Shown here one piece after another: positions 27,158 to 36,145 of a DNA stretch of 64,000 nt. The notes below the pieces were generated by a model. It did no database searches. It was given only the letters and a program-made list of their open reading frames with translations, and had not been told where the DNA came from. This DNA comes from an uncultured Roseovarius sp. (GTDB taxonomy: Bacteria > Pseudomonadota > Alphaproteobacteria > Rhodobacterales > Rhodobacteraceae): NCBI RefSeq assembly GCF_947259555.1, contig NZ_CAMYMD010000104.1, positions 1-64,000 on the forward strand. Reading direction: 5' to 3'. A program made the translations under genes and the position numbers. Numbering within the stretch: position 1 is the first letter of the stretch; each line of letters begins with the position of its first letter.

Positions 27158-27830
27158 CGTGGTAGATATGGGTAAAGGTGGCCGCGCCCATGATCGGGAT
27201 CAGCAGGTTGACCAGCGGCACTGACAGCGGCAGCGCCATCAGCACCCCGGCCAGCCAGATCGTCATCCGGTGGCGGCGGCGCAGTGCCTTGGCTTGGGTC
27301 CGCCCGACCCGGCGGATCGCCACCAGCGTGAAATATTCCATCCCCAGCAGATAGCCATTAAGCGCCCAGAAGATGAACGGCGCGAACGGTGTGAAGATCG
27401 CGTAGAGGATGAGCGCGAGCGTGTTGGCGCCGATGATGACGCCCAGAAAATTGATCGTGTCGCGCAACGCCTCGCCGAAGGGAATGTTCACCGCGGGCGG
27501 CAGGCTGGGGTAATGCCTGTCCTCCACCGCCTGTGCTACCACGTCGAGGAACATCGAGGTGATCGCCGAGGCGACGGGCACCATCAGAAAGACCGACAGC
27601 ACGATCATCAGCAAGAGCGACGCGCCGCCCAGCAGGTCGCCCAGCCATGTCACCTCGCCGATCAGTGGCAGCGTGGTGCTGTCGCCGACGGCGGATTGCA
27701 CCAGCCACAGCACCCCGGAATAGGCCACGATCAAAAGCGCCAGCGTCAGCCCCACGCCGAGGAGCAGAACCTTGCGGAACCGCGGATCGCCGATCTGGCC
27801 CATGGCCTTGAAAAAACTGGCAAAGATCAT
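27123..27830 (-). CDS. EI24/CysZ-like membrane protein
   Basis: A 235-residue inner-membrane protein starting MIFASFFKAMGQIGDPRFRKVLLLG, typical of the EI24 domain. It has about four to five hydrophobic segments, a conserved central HYPSLPP loop, and a C-terminal LMALPLSVPLVNLLIPIMGAATFTHIYHA. CysZ members of the fold transport sulphate, but sulphate-assimilation genes are not near, so the substrate is open. The start overlaps the nitroreductase stop by 4 bp, implying one operon. The 3' end overlaps the DUF1467 gene. Confidence 0.87.
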   Translation of the reverse strand: MIFASFFKAMGQIGDPRFRKVLLLGVGLTLALLIVAYSGVLWLVQSAVGDSTTLPLIGEVTWLGDLLGGASLLLMIVLSVFLMVPVASAITSMFLDVVAQAVEDRHYPSLPPAVNIPFGEALRDTINFLGVIIGANTLALILYAIFTPFAPFIFWALNGYLLGMEYFTLVAIRRVGRTQAKALRRRHRMTIWLAGVLMALPLSVPLVNLLIPIMGAATFTHIYHAIQARSPARSG

Positions 27831-28405
27831 TCGGGCACCCAGGATGTGACCACATCGAGATCAGGGCGCGGGCGTTCGGGCGGGGCGCTCGTTTCGGTGC
27901 CGATATGGATGAACCCGGCGATCCGCTCATGCGGGGCGAGCCCGAGCGCGGTGGTGGCAAACCCGCGGTCATGGCTGGCCCATCCGCTCAGCCAGTTCGC
28001 CCCCCAGCCGGCGGCGAGCGCGGCATTCAGCAGCCCGAGACAAACGCAGCCCGCCGAATAGGTCTGCTCGAGCGCTGGGATCTTGTCCGAGGCTTTCGGG
28101 CTTTCGATCACGGCCACGGCGAGATGCGCATCGGCAAACTGCGCCTGTCCCTTGGCGATGTCCTCGGGCGACTTGCCCAGGCGTGCCCCCACCTCGGGCA
28201 CCAGACCGGCCAGCCGCAACAGCGCCGCGCGCTCCAGCACAATCAGCCGCCACGGCTCCAGCTTGCCGTGATCGGGCACCCGCAGCGCGGCTTGCAACAG
28301 CGGGCGCAGCGCGGCCCGGTCGGGCACCGGCAGGCCGAGCGTCTTGGCGGGCCGCGACCGGCGGGTTTGCAGAAAGTCGAGCGCGGCAGGGTTGGGCGTG
28401 GGCAT
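27827..28405 (-). CDS. Nitroreductase family protein (YdjA-like)
   Basis: A 192-residue FMN-dependent oxidoreductase. LQTRRSRPAKTLG and PDHGKLEPWRLIVLE are the N-terminal FMN-phosphate-binding motifs. The C-terminal SAGCVCLGLLNAALAAGWGANWLSG and RIAGFIHIGT complete the short YdjA-type fold. The start at 28405 is preceded by GGAAAGGCCGCC on the minus strand; the more distal in-frame start has no site. The physiological substrate of such enzymes is usually unknown. It forms a pair with the EI24 gene. Confidence 0.9.
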   Translation of the reverse strand: MPTPNPAALDFLQTRRSRPAKTLGLPVPDRAALRPLLQAALRVPDHGKLEPWRLIVLERAALLRLAGLVPEVGARLGKSPEDIAKGQAQFADAHLAVAVIESPKASDKIPALEQTYSAGCVCLGLLNAALAAGWGANWLSGWASHDRGFATTALGLAPHERIAGFIHIGTETSAPPERPRPDLDVVTSWVPE

Positions 28406-28519
28406 GGGCGGCCTTTCCGGTGATGACACCGCCCACATGTCGGCAAGCGCGCGCCCGGGGTCAAGGCTTCATCCTGACAAATCCCTTGGGCCGGGTAGGA
28501 TCGTGCGCTATCAGGGCGC

Positions 28520-28774
28520 ATGCGCGACCCCGACCTCAGCCATCTTGCCCGGCCCGGCACGCAGATCGCCCTGCGCGTCACACCGAGGGCTGCGCGCAAC
28601 CGCATCGTGGCCGAGGGTGATGTCCTTCGCGTCTATGTGACCGCAGTGCCGGAGGACGGCAAGGCCAATGCGGCGGTGCAAAAGCTCATGGCCAAGGCGC
28701 TTGGCGTGGCAAAATCGCGGCTCGTGCTGATCCGGGGTCATACCGCGCGCGACAAGGTGTTTCAGGTGGGCTGA
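28520..28774 (+). CDS. DUF167 (YggU/UPF0235) family protein
   Basis: An 84-residue protein with the family pattern IALRVTPRAARNRI, VYVTAVPEDGKANAAVQKLMAKALGVAKSRL and ..GHTARDKV. The fold is known but the function is not. It is a single gene on the plus strand; its last 13 bases overlap the end of convergent glpR. Confidence 0.92.
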   Translation: MRDPDLSHLARPGTQIALRVTPRAARNRIVAEGDVLRVYVTAVPEDGKANAAVQKLMAKALGVAKSRLVLIRGHTARDKVFQVG

Positions 28775-29568
28775 GCGGCCGAACGGATCGGGCGCAGCCG
28801 CGCCGCAGCATCGGCGACGTGCACCTGCGTGCCCCATGCCAGGCATTTTTCGTCTAGGCCCGCGGGCAGGGGCGTGTCGGTGAACATCTGGTCGACATCG
28901 CGCAGCGAGCCGATGCGCACCGGTGCGCTGCGCTGGAACTTGGAGTGATCGGCGGCCAGAAACACCTCGCGCGAGCGGTTGAGGAGGGTCTGGCCGACGA
29001 CCACTTCCTGAATGTCGAAATCGAGCATGTCGCCATCTTCATCCATCGCGGAACAGCCCAGAATCGCGTAGTCAAACTTGAAATTCTCGATGGTGCGCGC
29101 GGTCAGGTTGCCGACAAGGCCATTATCCGAGCGCCGCAGCGCGCCGCCCGCGACGACGATCTCGCAATCGGTATTGGCGAGCAGGATCTGCGCCACGTTC
29201 ATGTTGTTGGTCACCACCATCAGGTTGCGGTGATCCATCAATTCGCGCGCCACCGCCTCGGTCGTGGTGCCGATATCGAGAAACAGCGACGCGTCATCGG
29301 GAATCGCGGCGGCGCAGGCGCGGGCGATGGCCTGTTTGGCGGGCTCGTTCAGGCGGCGGCGTTCCTCGTAGAGGATGTTGCTGACGCCCGAGGGCAGGAT
29401 CGCGCCGCCGTGGACGCGCTCCAGCTTGCCGGCATTGGCCAGTTCGGTGAGGTCGCGGCGGATGGTCTGGACGGTGACATCGAAGCGCTCGGCGAGACCC
29501 TCGACTGTGACCTTGCCCTCGGCGCGGGCGATCTCGAGAATATCGGGCTGGCGGAAGGTTTGCGACAT
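28762..29568 (-). CDS. glpR: DeoR-family transcriptional repressor, probably GlpR
   Basis: A 268-residue regulator. The N-terminal winged helix carries the DeoR signature (VEGLAERFDVTVQTIRRDLTELANAGKLERVHGGA) and the C-terminal sugar-phosphate-sensing DeoRC domain contains LFLDIGTTTEAVARELM and AADHSKF. It is divergent from glpD and the glycerol importer, so it most likely represses them until glycerol-3-phosphate binds. Two sequences in the shared spacer match the Escherichia coli GlpR half-site consensus exactly. Confidence 0.9.
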   Translation of the reverse strand: MSQTFRQPDILEIARAEGKVTVEGLAERFDVTVQTIRRDLTELANAGKLERVHGGAILPSGVSNILYEERRRLNEPAKQAIARACAAAIPDDASLFLDIGTTTEAVARELMDHRNLMVVTNNMNVAQILLANTDCEIVVAGGALRRSDNGLVGNLTARTIENFKFDYAILGCSAMDEDGDMLDFDIQEVVVGQTLLNRSREVFLAADHSKFQRSAPVRIGSLRDVDQMFTDTPLPAGLDEKCLAWGTQVHVADAAARLRPIRSAAQPT

Positions 29569-29597
29569 GGCGGGCCTTGATCGTGGTTCGGTTCGAT

Positions 29598-29607
29598 TAT
29601 GTTCGTT
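29598..29607 (+). promoter_or_regulatory. Predicted GlpR operator half-site 1
   Basis: TATGTTCGTT matches the E. coli GlpR consensus WATKYTCGWW at every position. It lies 30 bases upstream of glpR, suggesting autoregulation. A partial site (GGTTCGATT) adjoins it upstream. Confidence 0.6.
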
Positions 29608-29785
29608 TTGATGCCGTGCGCAAGCCCCTCCTCCGCTGCGCTGCGGCGCGGACAGGCGAATCGGGCGCGTGCAGGCGCGATTTACCTTGCGTCAGTTCGT
29701 GGCAGGCCTGTGATTGCGAATGCGAAATCTGCCGAGCAGGTAATTTCTTCAATAAAATCAGTATCAGCGAATGAAAAAGAAAATA

Positions 29786-29795
29786 AACGAACATT
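29786..29795 (-). promoter_or_regulatory. Predicted GlpR operator half-site 2, next to the glpD promoter region
   Basis: On the minus strand AATGTTCGTT is a perfect WATKYTCGWW match, 64 bases before the glpD start. A possible -35 (CTTGACG, 29800-29806) follows immediately, and another TTCGTTT core lies at 29825-29831. Binding here would block transcription of the glycerol operon. Confidence 0.6.
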
Positions 29796-29858
29796 ATTTC
29801 TTGACGATACGCCGCGAAAAATGGTTCGTTTCCGCTCACACCTTTGGAGGAGGGGCGC

Positions 29859-31466
29859 GTGCAAAGCCGGGAGGACACCATCGTCGATCTGTTCGTCATT
29901 GGCGGCGGCATCAACGGCTGCGGCATCGCACGTGATGCGGCGGGGCGCGGTCTGTCGGTCGAGCTGGCCGAGATGAACGATCTCGCCTCGGCAACCTCCT
30001 CGGCCTCGACCAAGCTGTTTCACGGTGGGCTGCGTTACCTGGAATATTTCGAGATCCGCCTGGTGCGCGAGGCGCTGATCGAGCGCGAGACACTGCTGCG
30101 CGCGATGCCGCATATCAGCTGGCCGATGCGCTTCGTGCTGCCCTATCACCGCGACATGCGCTTTGAGGCCGAGACGCCGACCTCGCGTATCCTGAGCTTC
30201 GTGATGCCCTGGATGAAGGGGCGGCGGCCGGCCTGGCTGATCCGGTTGGGGCTGTTTCTCTATGACCATCTGGGCGGGCGCAAGATCCTGCCCGCGACCC
30301 GCACGCTCGACCTGACGGACGCGCCCGAGGGCACGCCGCTCAAGGACAGGTTCGCGCAGGCGTTCGAATACTCCGACTGCTGGATCGAGGATAGCCGCCT
30401 TGTCGTGCTCAACGCCCGCGATGCCGAGGCGCGCGGCGCGCGCATCCGGGTGCGGACCAAGGTGCGCAGCGCCGAGTGCGAGGGCGATCTTTGGACCGTG
30501 ACGCTGGAGGATCGAGAGAGCGGCGCCGCCGACGTGGTGCAGGCGCGCGCGCTGGTCAATGCGGGCGGTCCCTGGGTCAAGGACGTGATTTCCAATACGC
30601 TCCGGCTCAACTCCTCGGAAGGGGTGCGGCTGGTGCGCGGCAGCCATATCGTCACCCGCAAGCTCTATGATCACGACAAGTGCTATTTCTTTCAGGGCGG
30701 CGACGGGCGGATCATCTTCGCGATTCCCTACGAGGGCGAGTTTACCCTGATCGGCACCACCGATGCCGAGCATACGGATGCGGATGTGACGCCCGAATGC
30801 ACCCCGGACGAGGCCGCGTATCTGTGCAATTTCGCGAGTCAGTATTTCAAACGCCCGGTGACGCGCGATGATATCGTCTGGAGCTATTCGGGCGTGCGGC
30901 CGCTTTATGATGACGGGGCGAAATCGGCCACGGCGGCGACCCGCGATTACGTGCTGTCGCTGAGTGAGGGGCAGGGCGCGCCGCTGCTCAATGTGTTCGG
31001 CGGCAAGATCACCACCTATCGCAAGCTGGCCGAGGCGGCACTGGCAAGGCTCACGCCCTTCTTTCCCAAGTCAGGACAGGACTGGACGGCGGGCGTCGCC
31101 CTGCCCGGCGGGGATTTCGCCGTTGACGGGTTCGACCGGCTGGTGAAGGATTTACAGACGGCCTATCCGTTCCTTGGCCCGGACTGGGCACGGCGGCTGG
31201 TGCGCGCCTATGGCACCGAAGCGCGGGAGATTTTGGGCGATGCGCAATCGGCGGAGGACCTTGGCCCCGAGTTCGGCGCGACGCTGACCGGGGCCGAGGT
31301 GCGCTGGCAGATGCGCCGGGAATATGCGCGCGCGGCGGCGGATGTGGTCTGGCGGCGCACGCGGCTGGGGCTGAAGATGCGCCCCGAGCAGATCGCGGCG
31401 CTGGACGAATGGATGCGGCAAGAACGGGGCGCAAGCGATGCCGCCCCCTATGCGGCCAAGGGATGA
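29859..31466 (+). CDS. glpD: Glycerol-3-phosphate dehydrogenase (FAD, membrane-associated)
   Basis: A 535-residue flavoenzyme that oxidises glycerol-3-phosphate to dihydroxyacetone phosphate and feeds electrons to quinone. The FAD fold is seen at DLFVIGGGINGCGIARDAAG, followed by SATSSASTKLFHGGLRYLEYFE, GGPWVKDV, and the family C-terminal helical domain. I choose GTG 29859, 8 bases after TTGGAGG; the upstream TTG at 29844 overlaps that site. It is the first gene of the glycerol operon and is followed by glpS after 16 bases. Confidence 0.95.
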   Translation: MQSREDTIVDLFVIGGGINGCGIARDAAGRGLSVELAEMNDLASATSSASTKLFHGGLRYLEYFEIRLVREALIERETLLRAMPHISWPMRFVLPYHRDMRFEAETPTSRILSFVMPWMKGRRPAWLIRLGLFLYDHLGGRKILPATRTLDLTDAPEGTPLKDRFAQAFEYSDCWIEDSRLVVLNARDAEARGARIRVRTKVRSAECEGDLWTVTLEDRESGAADVVQARALVNAGGPWVKDVISNTLRLNSSEGVRLVRGSHIVTRKLYDHDKCYFFQGGDGRIIFAIPYEGEFTLIGTTDAEHTDADVTPECTPDEAAYLCNFASQYFKRPVTRDDIVWSYSGVRPLYDDGAKSATAATRDYVLSLSEGQGAPLLNVFGGKITTYRKLAEAALARLTPFFPKSGQDWTAGVALPGGDFAVDGFDRLVKDLQTAYPFLGPDWARRLVRAYGTEAREILGDAQSAEDLGPEFGATLTGAEVRWQMRREYARAAADVVWRRTRLGLKMRPEQIAALDEWMRQERGASDAAPYAAKG

Positions 31467-31482
31467 GCGGGGACAAGAGGCA

Positions 31483-32568
31483 ATGACGCTGACATTGGAG
31501 GGGGTGTCGAAACGGGTCAACGGTCGGATGCATATCCATCCGACCGACCTGACGCTCGAGGCGGGCACGATGAATGTGCTGCTCGGCCCGACGCTCTCGG
31601 GCAAGACCTCGATCATGCGGCTGATGGCGGGGCTTGATGCGCCCACCACGGGCCGGATCCTGTGGCAGGGGCAGGACGTGACCGGCATGCGCGTGCAGGA
31701 TCGCAAGGTGGCGATGGTCTATCAGCAGTTCATCAATTACCCGTCGATGACCGTTTATGACAACATTGCCTCGCCGATGAAGCTGATGGGCAAATCCAGG
31801 GCCGAGATCGACGCGGCGGTGCGCAAGACCGCCGATCTGATGCAATTGTCGCCGATGCTGGACCGCAAGCCGCTGGAACTGTCGGGCGGGCAGCAGCAGC
31901 GCTGCGCGCTGGCGCGGGCGCTGGTCAAGGATGCCGGTCTGGTGCTGCTCGATGAGCCGCTGGCCAATCTCGACTACAAGCTGCGCGAGGAGTTGCGCGC
32001 CGAGATCCCCAAGATCTTCGAGGAGGCGGGCAGCATCTTTGTCTATGCCACGACCGAGCCGGAAGAGGCGCTGCTTCTGGGCGGCAACACCGCCACGCTG
32101 TGGGAGGGGCGGGTCACGCAGTTCGGGCCCACGCCGCTGGTCTACCGTCAGCCGCAGGACGCCACCACGGCGCGCGTGTTCAGTGATCCGCCGATGAATT
32201 TCCTGCCGGTGACCAAATCCGGCGCGCGGATCAGTTTCGGCGATGGGCAGAGTGCCGCTGCCATAGGCGGCATGGCTGATCTGGCAGATGGCGACTATGT
32301 CGCCGGGTTCCGGCCCAATCATCTGGAGCTGGAGGCGCAGGGCGAGGTCATGGCCTTTGATACCACGCTGAGCGTGACCGAGATCACCGGGTCGGAGACC
32401 TTCGTGCATCTCGATCATCATGGCGAGCGCTGGGTCGGGTTGATCCACGGGGTACGGGAACTGGAGCCGGGCCGCGATTTGCGGGTCTATCTCGATCCCG
32501 CGCATGTTTACGTGTTCGAGACGGATGGCGCGCTGGTGGCCCCGGCGCCCTATGCGCAGGCCGCCTGA
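31483..32568 (+). CDS. glpS: Glycerol ABC importer ATP-binding protein GlpS, lacking the switch histidine
   Basis: A 361-residue ATPase of the MalK/UgpC class with a C-terminal TOBE-type regulatory region. Walker A is GPTLSGKT (35-42), signature LSGGQ (133-137) and Walker B LVLLDEP (153-159). The switch (H-loop) reads YATTEPEEA, so the usual histidine is Thr191. Paired with GlpT, which has the histidine but no signature, it should make one normal and one degenerate ATP site. The start ATG 31483 follows ACAAGAGG; upstream codons overlap the glpD end. Confidence 0.92.
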   Translation: MTLTLEGVSKRVNGRMHIHPTDLTLEAGTMNVLLGPTLSGKTSIMRLMAGLDAPTTGRILWQGQDVTGMRVQDRKVAMVYQQFINYPSMTVYDNIASPMKLMGKSRAEIDAAVRKTADLMQLSPMLDRKPLELSGGQQQRCALARALVKDAGLVLLDEPLANLDYKLREELRAEIPKIFEEAGSIFVYATTEPEEALLLGGNTATLWEGRVTQFGPTPLVYRQPQDATTARVFSDPPMNFLPVTKSGARISFGDGQSAAAIGGMADLADGDYVAGFRPNHLELEAQGEVMAFDTTLSVTEITGSETFVHLDHHGERWVGLIHGVRELEPGRDLRVYLDPAHVYVFETDGALVAPAPYAQAA

Positions 32569-32578
32569 GGGGGAGAGA

Positions 32579-33673
32579 ATGGCAAAGATCACGCTCGACA
32601 ATCTGGCGCATAGCTACCTGCCCAATCCCGGCGGCGAGGACGATTATGCGCTCAAGGAACTCAACCACGTCTGGGGCGATGGCGAGGCCTATGCGCTCCT
32701 GGGCGCGTCGGGCTGTGGCAAGTCCACGCTGCTGAACATCATTTCCGGGCTGTTGCATCCGTCGCGGGGGCGCATCCTGTTCAACGATCAGGACGTGACA
32801 GGGCAGGTCACCGCCGAGCGCAATATCGCGCAGGTGTTCCAGTTTCCGGTGGTCTACGACACCATGAGCGTGCGCGACAACCTGGCCTTTCCGCTGCGCA
32901 ATCGCGGGGCCAAACCCGCCTATGTGGCCGAGCGGGTGCAGACCATCGCCAAGATGATCGGGATGGAGGATGTTCTCGGCCGTAAGGCGCGCGGGCTGAC
33001 GGCTGATGCCAAGCAGAAGATCAGCCTTGGCCGGGGCATGGTGCGCGAGGATGTGAACGCGCTGTTGTTCGACGAGCCGCTGACGGTGATCGATCCGCAT
33101 ATGAAATGGGAGTTGCGCACGCAGCTCAAGGCGCTGCATCACGAGTTTGGCCACACGATGATCTATGTCACCCATGACCAGACCGAGGCGCTGACCTTTG
33201 CCGACAAGGTGGTGGTGATGCATGACGGGCGCGTGGTGCAGGTGGGCACGCCCGAGGAACTCTTCGAGCGGCCCGAGCATACCTTTGTGGGCTATTTCAT
33301 CGGGTCACCGGGGATGAACCTGCTCGACGCGCGGGTCGAGGGGGAGACCGCCATCGTGGGCGGCACGGAAATTCCGCTTGGCGCCGATTACGGGCGGCCA
33401 GAGGGCCGTGTGCAGATCGGGGTGCGGCCGGAATTCGTGGCGATGGCCGAGGGGCAGAATGGCCTTGGCGTGCGCCTCAAGCGGGTCGAGGATGTGGGCC
33501 GCCACAAGATCATCCGTTGCGATTTCGAAGGGCAGGCTGTCAATGCCATTGCTCCCGAGGGCGCGGAGGTGCCCGCCGACCTGAGCCGCGTGGTGTTCGA
33601 GCCCGGGGCGGTCAATGTCTATTCCGACGACTGGCGCGTGTCGCCCCTGTCACGCAAGGGGGTGGCGGCATGA
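32579..33673 (+). CDS. glpT: Glycerol ABC importer ATP-binding protein GlpT, lacking the signature motif
   Basis: A 364-residue partner of GlpS. Walker A GASGCGKST (42-50), Walker B NALLFDEP (about 160-167) and the switch VTHDQTEAL (His199) are normal. The LSGGQ signature is replaced by LTADAKQ (140-146). The C-terminal regulatory domain has IGVRPEFVAMAE. ATG 32579 follows GGGGGAGA. It is encoded 10 bases after glpS. The first double-hairpin repeat follows its stop by 17 bases. Confidence 0.92.
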   Translation: MAKITLDNLAHSYLPNPGGEDDYALKELNHVWGDGEAYALLGASGCGKSTLLNIISGLLHPSRGRILFNDQDVTGQVTAERNIAQVFQFPVVYDTMSVRDNLAFPLRNRGAKPAYVAERVQTIAKMIGMEDVLGRKARGLTADAKQKISLGRGMVREDVNALLFDEPLTVIDPHMKWELRTQLKALHHEFGHTMIYVTHDQTEALTFADKVVVMHDGRVVQVGTPEELFERPEHTFVGYFIGSPGMNLLDARVEGETAIVGGTEIPLGADYGRPEGRVQIGVRPEFVAMAEGQNGLGVRLKRVEDVGRHKIIRCDFEGQAVNAIAPEGAEVPADLSRVVFEPGAVNVYSDDWRVSPLSRKGVAA

Positions 33674-33690
33674 CGCAGACGCGCGCAACC

Positions 33691-33756
33691 GTCATCATCC
33701 GGCCTGACCGGATGATCTGCTGGCCGGGAGATCCTCGGGTCAGGCCCGAGGATGAC
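33691..33756 (+). repeat. Double-hairpin repeat A (66 bp)
   Basis: GTCATC at the left end and GATGAC at the right enclose two hairpins: ATCATCCGG/CCGGATGAT (33694-33702 with 33708-33716, loop CCTGA) and ATCCTCGGG/CCCGAGGAT (33731-33739 with 33745-33753, loop TCAGG). It fills the glpT-glpP spacer. It is close to copy E at 38359-38425, differing at only a few bases. Confidence 0.88.
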
Positions 33757-33794
33757 GGATACTATAGTCACAGTAACAAGAGAGAGGCCGCGTG

Positions 33795-34670
33795 ATGGAC
33801 AAGACGGTCAATCAAAAGGCGTGGTTCCTTGTGCTGCCGGTTCTCATTCTGGTGGCGTTCTCTGCCGTCATTCCGCTGATGACGGTGGTCAACTATTCCA
33901 TTCAGGATGCCTTTGCCGGGGAATTCTACCCGCTTGATGACAAGTTGATGTGGTTCCGCGAACTGCTCGAGGATGACCGGATGTGGAACGCCCTGCGACG
34001 GCAGGCGATCTTTTCCGCGACCATTCTCGCCATCGAGGTTCCGCTGGGTGTCTTTGTGGCGCTCAACATGCCCAAGCGGGGCGTCTGGGCGTCGTTGTGC
34101 CTTGTGCTGATGTCGCTGCCGCTGCTGATCCCGTGGAACGTGGTGGGCACGATCTGGCAGATCTTCGGTCGCGTCGATATCGGGCTCTTGGGCTATACGC
34201 TGGATGCGATCGGGGTTGATTACAACTATACGCAGGATGCGCTGGATGCCTGGGTGACGCTCATTGTGATGGATGTCTGGCACTGGACCTCGCTGGTGGC
34301 GCTGCTGGCCTACGCCGGGCTGCAATCCATCCCCGACGCCTATTACCAGGCCGCCAAGATCGATCAGGCGAGCCGCTGGGCGGTGTTCCGCTATATCGAA
34401 TTGCCCAAGATGATGGGCGTGCTGATGATCGCCATCCTTTTGCGCTTCATGGACAGTTTCATGATCTATACCGAGCCGTTCGTGGTCACCGGTGGGGGCC
34501 CTGGCAACGCCACCACCTTCCTCTCGATTGATCTGGTGAAGATGGCGCTGGGGCAGTTCGACCTTGGCCCGGCGGCGGCCTTCTCGATCATGTATTTCCT
34601 CGTGATCCTGTTGATTTCATGGGTGTTCTACACCGTCATGGTCAATCTCGACAAACGGGAGGGCAAGTGA
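33795..34670 (+). CDS. glpP: Glycerol ABC importer permease GlpP
   Basis: A 291-residue MalF/UgpA-type permease with six transmembrane segments. The coupling loop has the EAA pattern (YYQAAKIDQASRWAVFRYIELPKM). Start ATG 33795 (MDKTVNQKAW) follows AGAGAGGCC; the adjacent upstream GTG is less likely. With GlpQ it forms the membrane channel. The gene starts 38 bases after repeat A. Confidence 0.93.
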   Translation: MDKTVNQKAWFLVLPVLILVAFSAVIPLMTVVNYSIQDAFAGEFYPLDDKLMWFRELLEDDRMWNALRRQAIFSATILAIEVPLGVFVALNMPKRGVWASLCLVLMSLPLLIPWNVVGTIWQIFGRVDIGLLGYTLDAIGVDYNYTQDALDAWVTLIVMDVWHWTSLVALLAYAGLQSIPDAYYQAAKIDQASRWAVFRYIELPKMMGVLMIAILLRFMDSFMIYTEPFVVTGGGPGNATTFLSIDLVKMALGQFDLGPAAAFSIMYFLVILLISWVFYTVMVNLDKREGK

Positions 34671-34693
34671 TGCCTGGTCTCGCCAAGGCAGTC

Positions 34694-34759
34694 GTCATCC
34701 TCGGGCTCGACCCGAGGATCTGCGGGGCAAGAGATCCTCTGGTCAAGCCAGAGGATGAC
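34694..34759 (+). repeat. Double-hairpin repeat B (66 bp)
   Basis: The same ends (GTCATC...GATGAC) and length as repeat A. Stems are CCTCGGG/CCCGAGG (loop CTCGA) and CCTCTGG/CCAGAGG (loop TCAAG). It lies in the glpP-glpQ spacer. The second stem differs from the other copies by paired changes. Confidence 0.88.
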
Positions 34760-34782
34760 AGGGCGAGGGAGGGCTTGAGCCG

Positions 34783-35613
<831 letters not shown>

Positions 35614-35639
35614 TGGAACGGTTTGTTAGCCATTCCCAT

Positions 35640-35705
35640 GTCATCCTCGGGCCTGACCCGAGGATCCCTGGCCGAAGAGATCGTCCGGTCGAGCCGGACG
35701 ATGAC
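35640..35705 (+). repeat. Double-hairpin repeat C (66 bp)
   Basis: Stems CCTCGGG/CCCGAGG (loop CCTGA) and GTCCGG/CCGGAC (loop TCGAG), with GTCATC...GATGAC ends. It is almost the same sequence as repeat D at 36146-36211. The two flank the GIY-YIG element symmetrically. Confidence 0.88.
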
Positions 35706-35723
35706 GGTGGCCCCTTTGCCCGC

Positions 35724-36127
35724 GTCATCCTCGGGCTTGACCCGAGGATCTCTGGCCAAACGCAGCACGACCCCTGCCATGATGCGACAACCTGCCGTCT
35801 ATATCGTCACCAACAAGCCGCGCGGGACGCTTTACATCGGCATGACCGGCAACCTCACGCATCGGCTCTGGCAACATCGCACCCATGCCCTGCCGGGCTT
35901 TACCGACCGCTACAACCTCACGCGCCTCGTCTGGTTCGAAGCGCATCGCGAGTTTGGCGAGGCGATCCGGAGCGAGAAGGCGCTGAAACGCTGGACCCGC
36001 GATTGGAAAATCGCGCTGGTCGAGCGGGACAATCCCGGCTGGCGGGATCTGTGGCAGGATATCTGCGGGGCGTGACTGCTGCGACGCACGATCTTTCAAG
36101 AGATCCTCGCATCAAGTCCGAGGATGA
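35724..36127 (+). mobile_element. Putative mobile element: double-hairpin repeat with a GIY-YIG nuclease gene inside
   Basis: The left half-repeat (from GTCATC at 35724; stem CCTCGGG/CCCGAGG, loop CTTGA; then GGATCTCTGGCCAAA) and the right half-repeat (TTCAAGAGATCC, a partly decayed stem, ending GATGAC at 36127) are the two halves of the ordinary 66-bp element. The short inner spacer of that element (for example TCTGGTCAAAGA in repeat D) is replaced by the nuclease gene. The structure suggests a parent element that encodes its own endonuclease, with the 66-bp copies as internally deleted, non-coding derivatives. No target duplication could be defined. Confidence 0.6.
35779..36075 (+). CDS. 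GIY-YIG domain endonuclease, repeat-associated
   Basis: A 98-residue single-domain GIY-YIG protein. The motif appears as VYI (7-9) and YIG (19-21), with the catalytic Arg29 in THRLWQHR and the metal-binding Glu66 in AIRSEKALKRW. The ending NPGWRDLWQDI is characteristic of the small stand-alone members common in alphaproteobacteria. The nuclease is expected to nick or cut DNA in the cytoplasm. ATG 35779 is chosen; upstream codons in frame only translate the repeat (SSGLTRGSL) and are not real protein. It interrupts the glycerol operon between glpQ and glpU in the same direction and has no metabolic link to it. Confidence 0.88.
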   Translation: MMRQPAVYIVTNKPRGTLYIGMTGNLTHRLWQHRTHALPGFTDRYNLTRLVWFEAHREFGEAIRSEKALKRWTRDWKIALVERDNPGWRDLWQDICGA

Positions 36128-36145
36128 CACGCGCCCGGGATACAC

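Noticed and set aside
35623..35778. N-terminal extension of the GIY-YIG protein containing SSGLTRGSL twice
   Set aside because: These residues are translated hairpin repeat; family similarity begins at MRQPAVYI, so the start was set at 35779.
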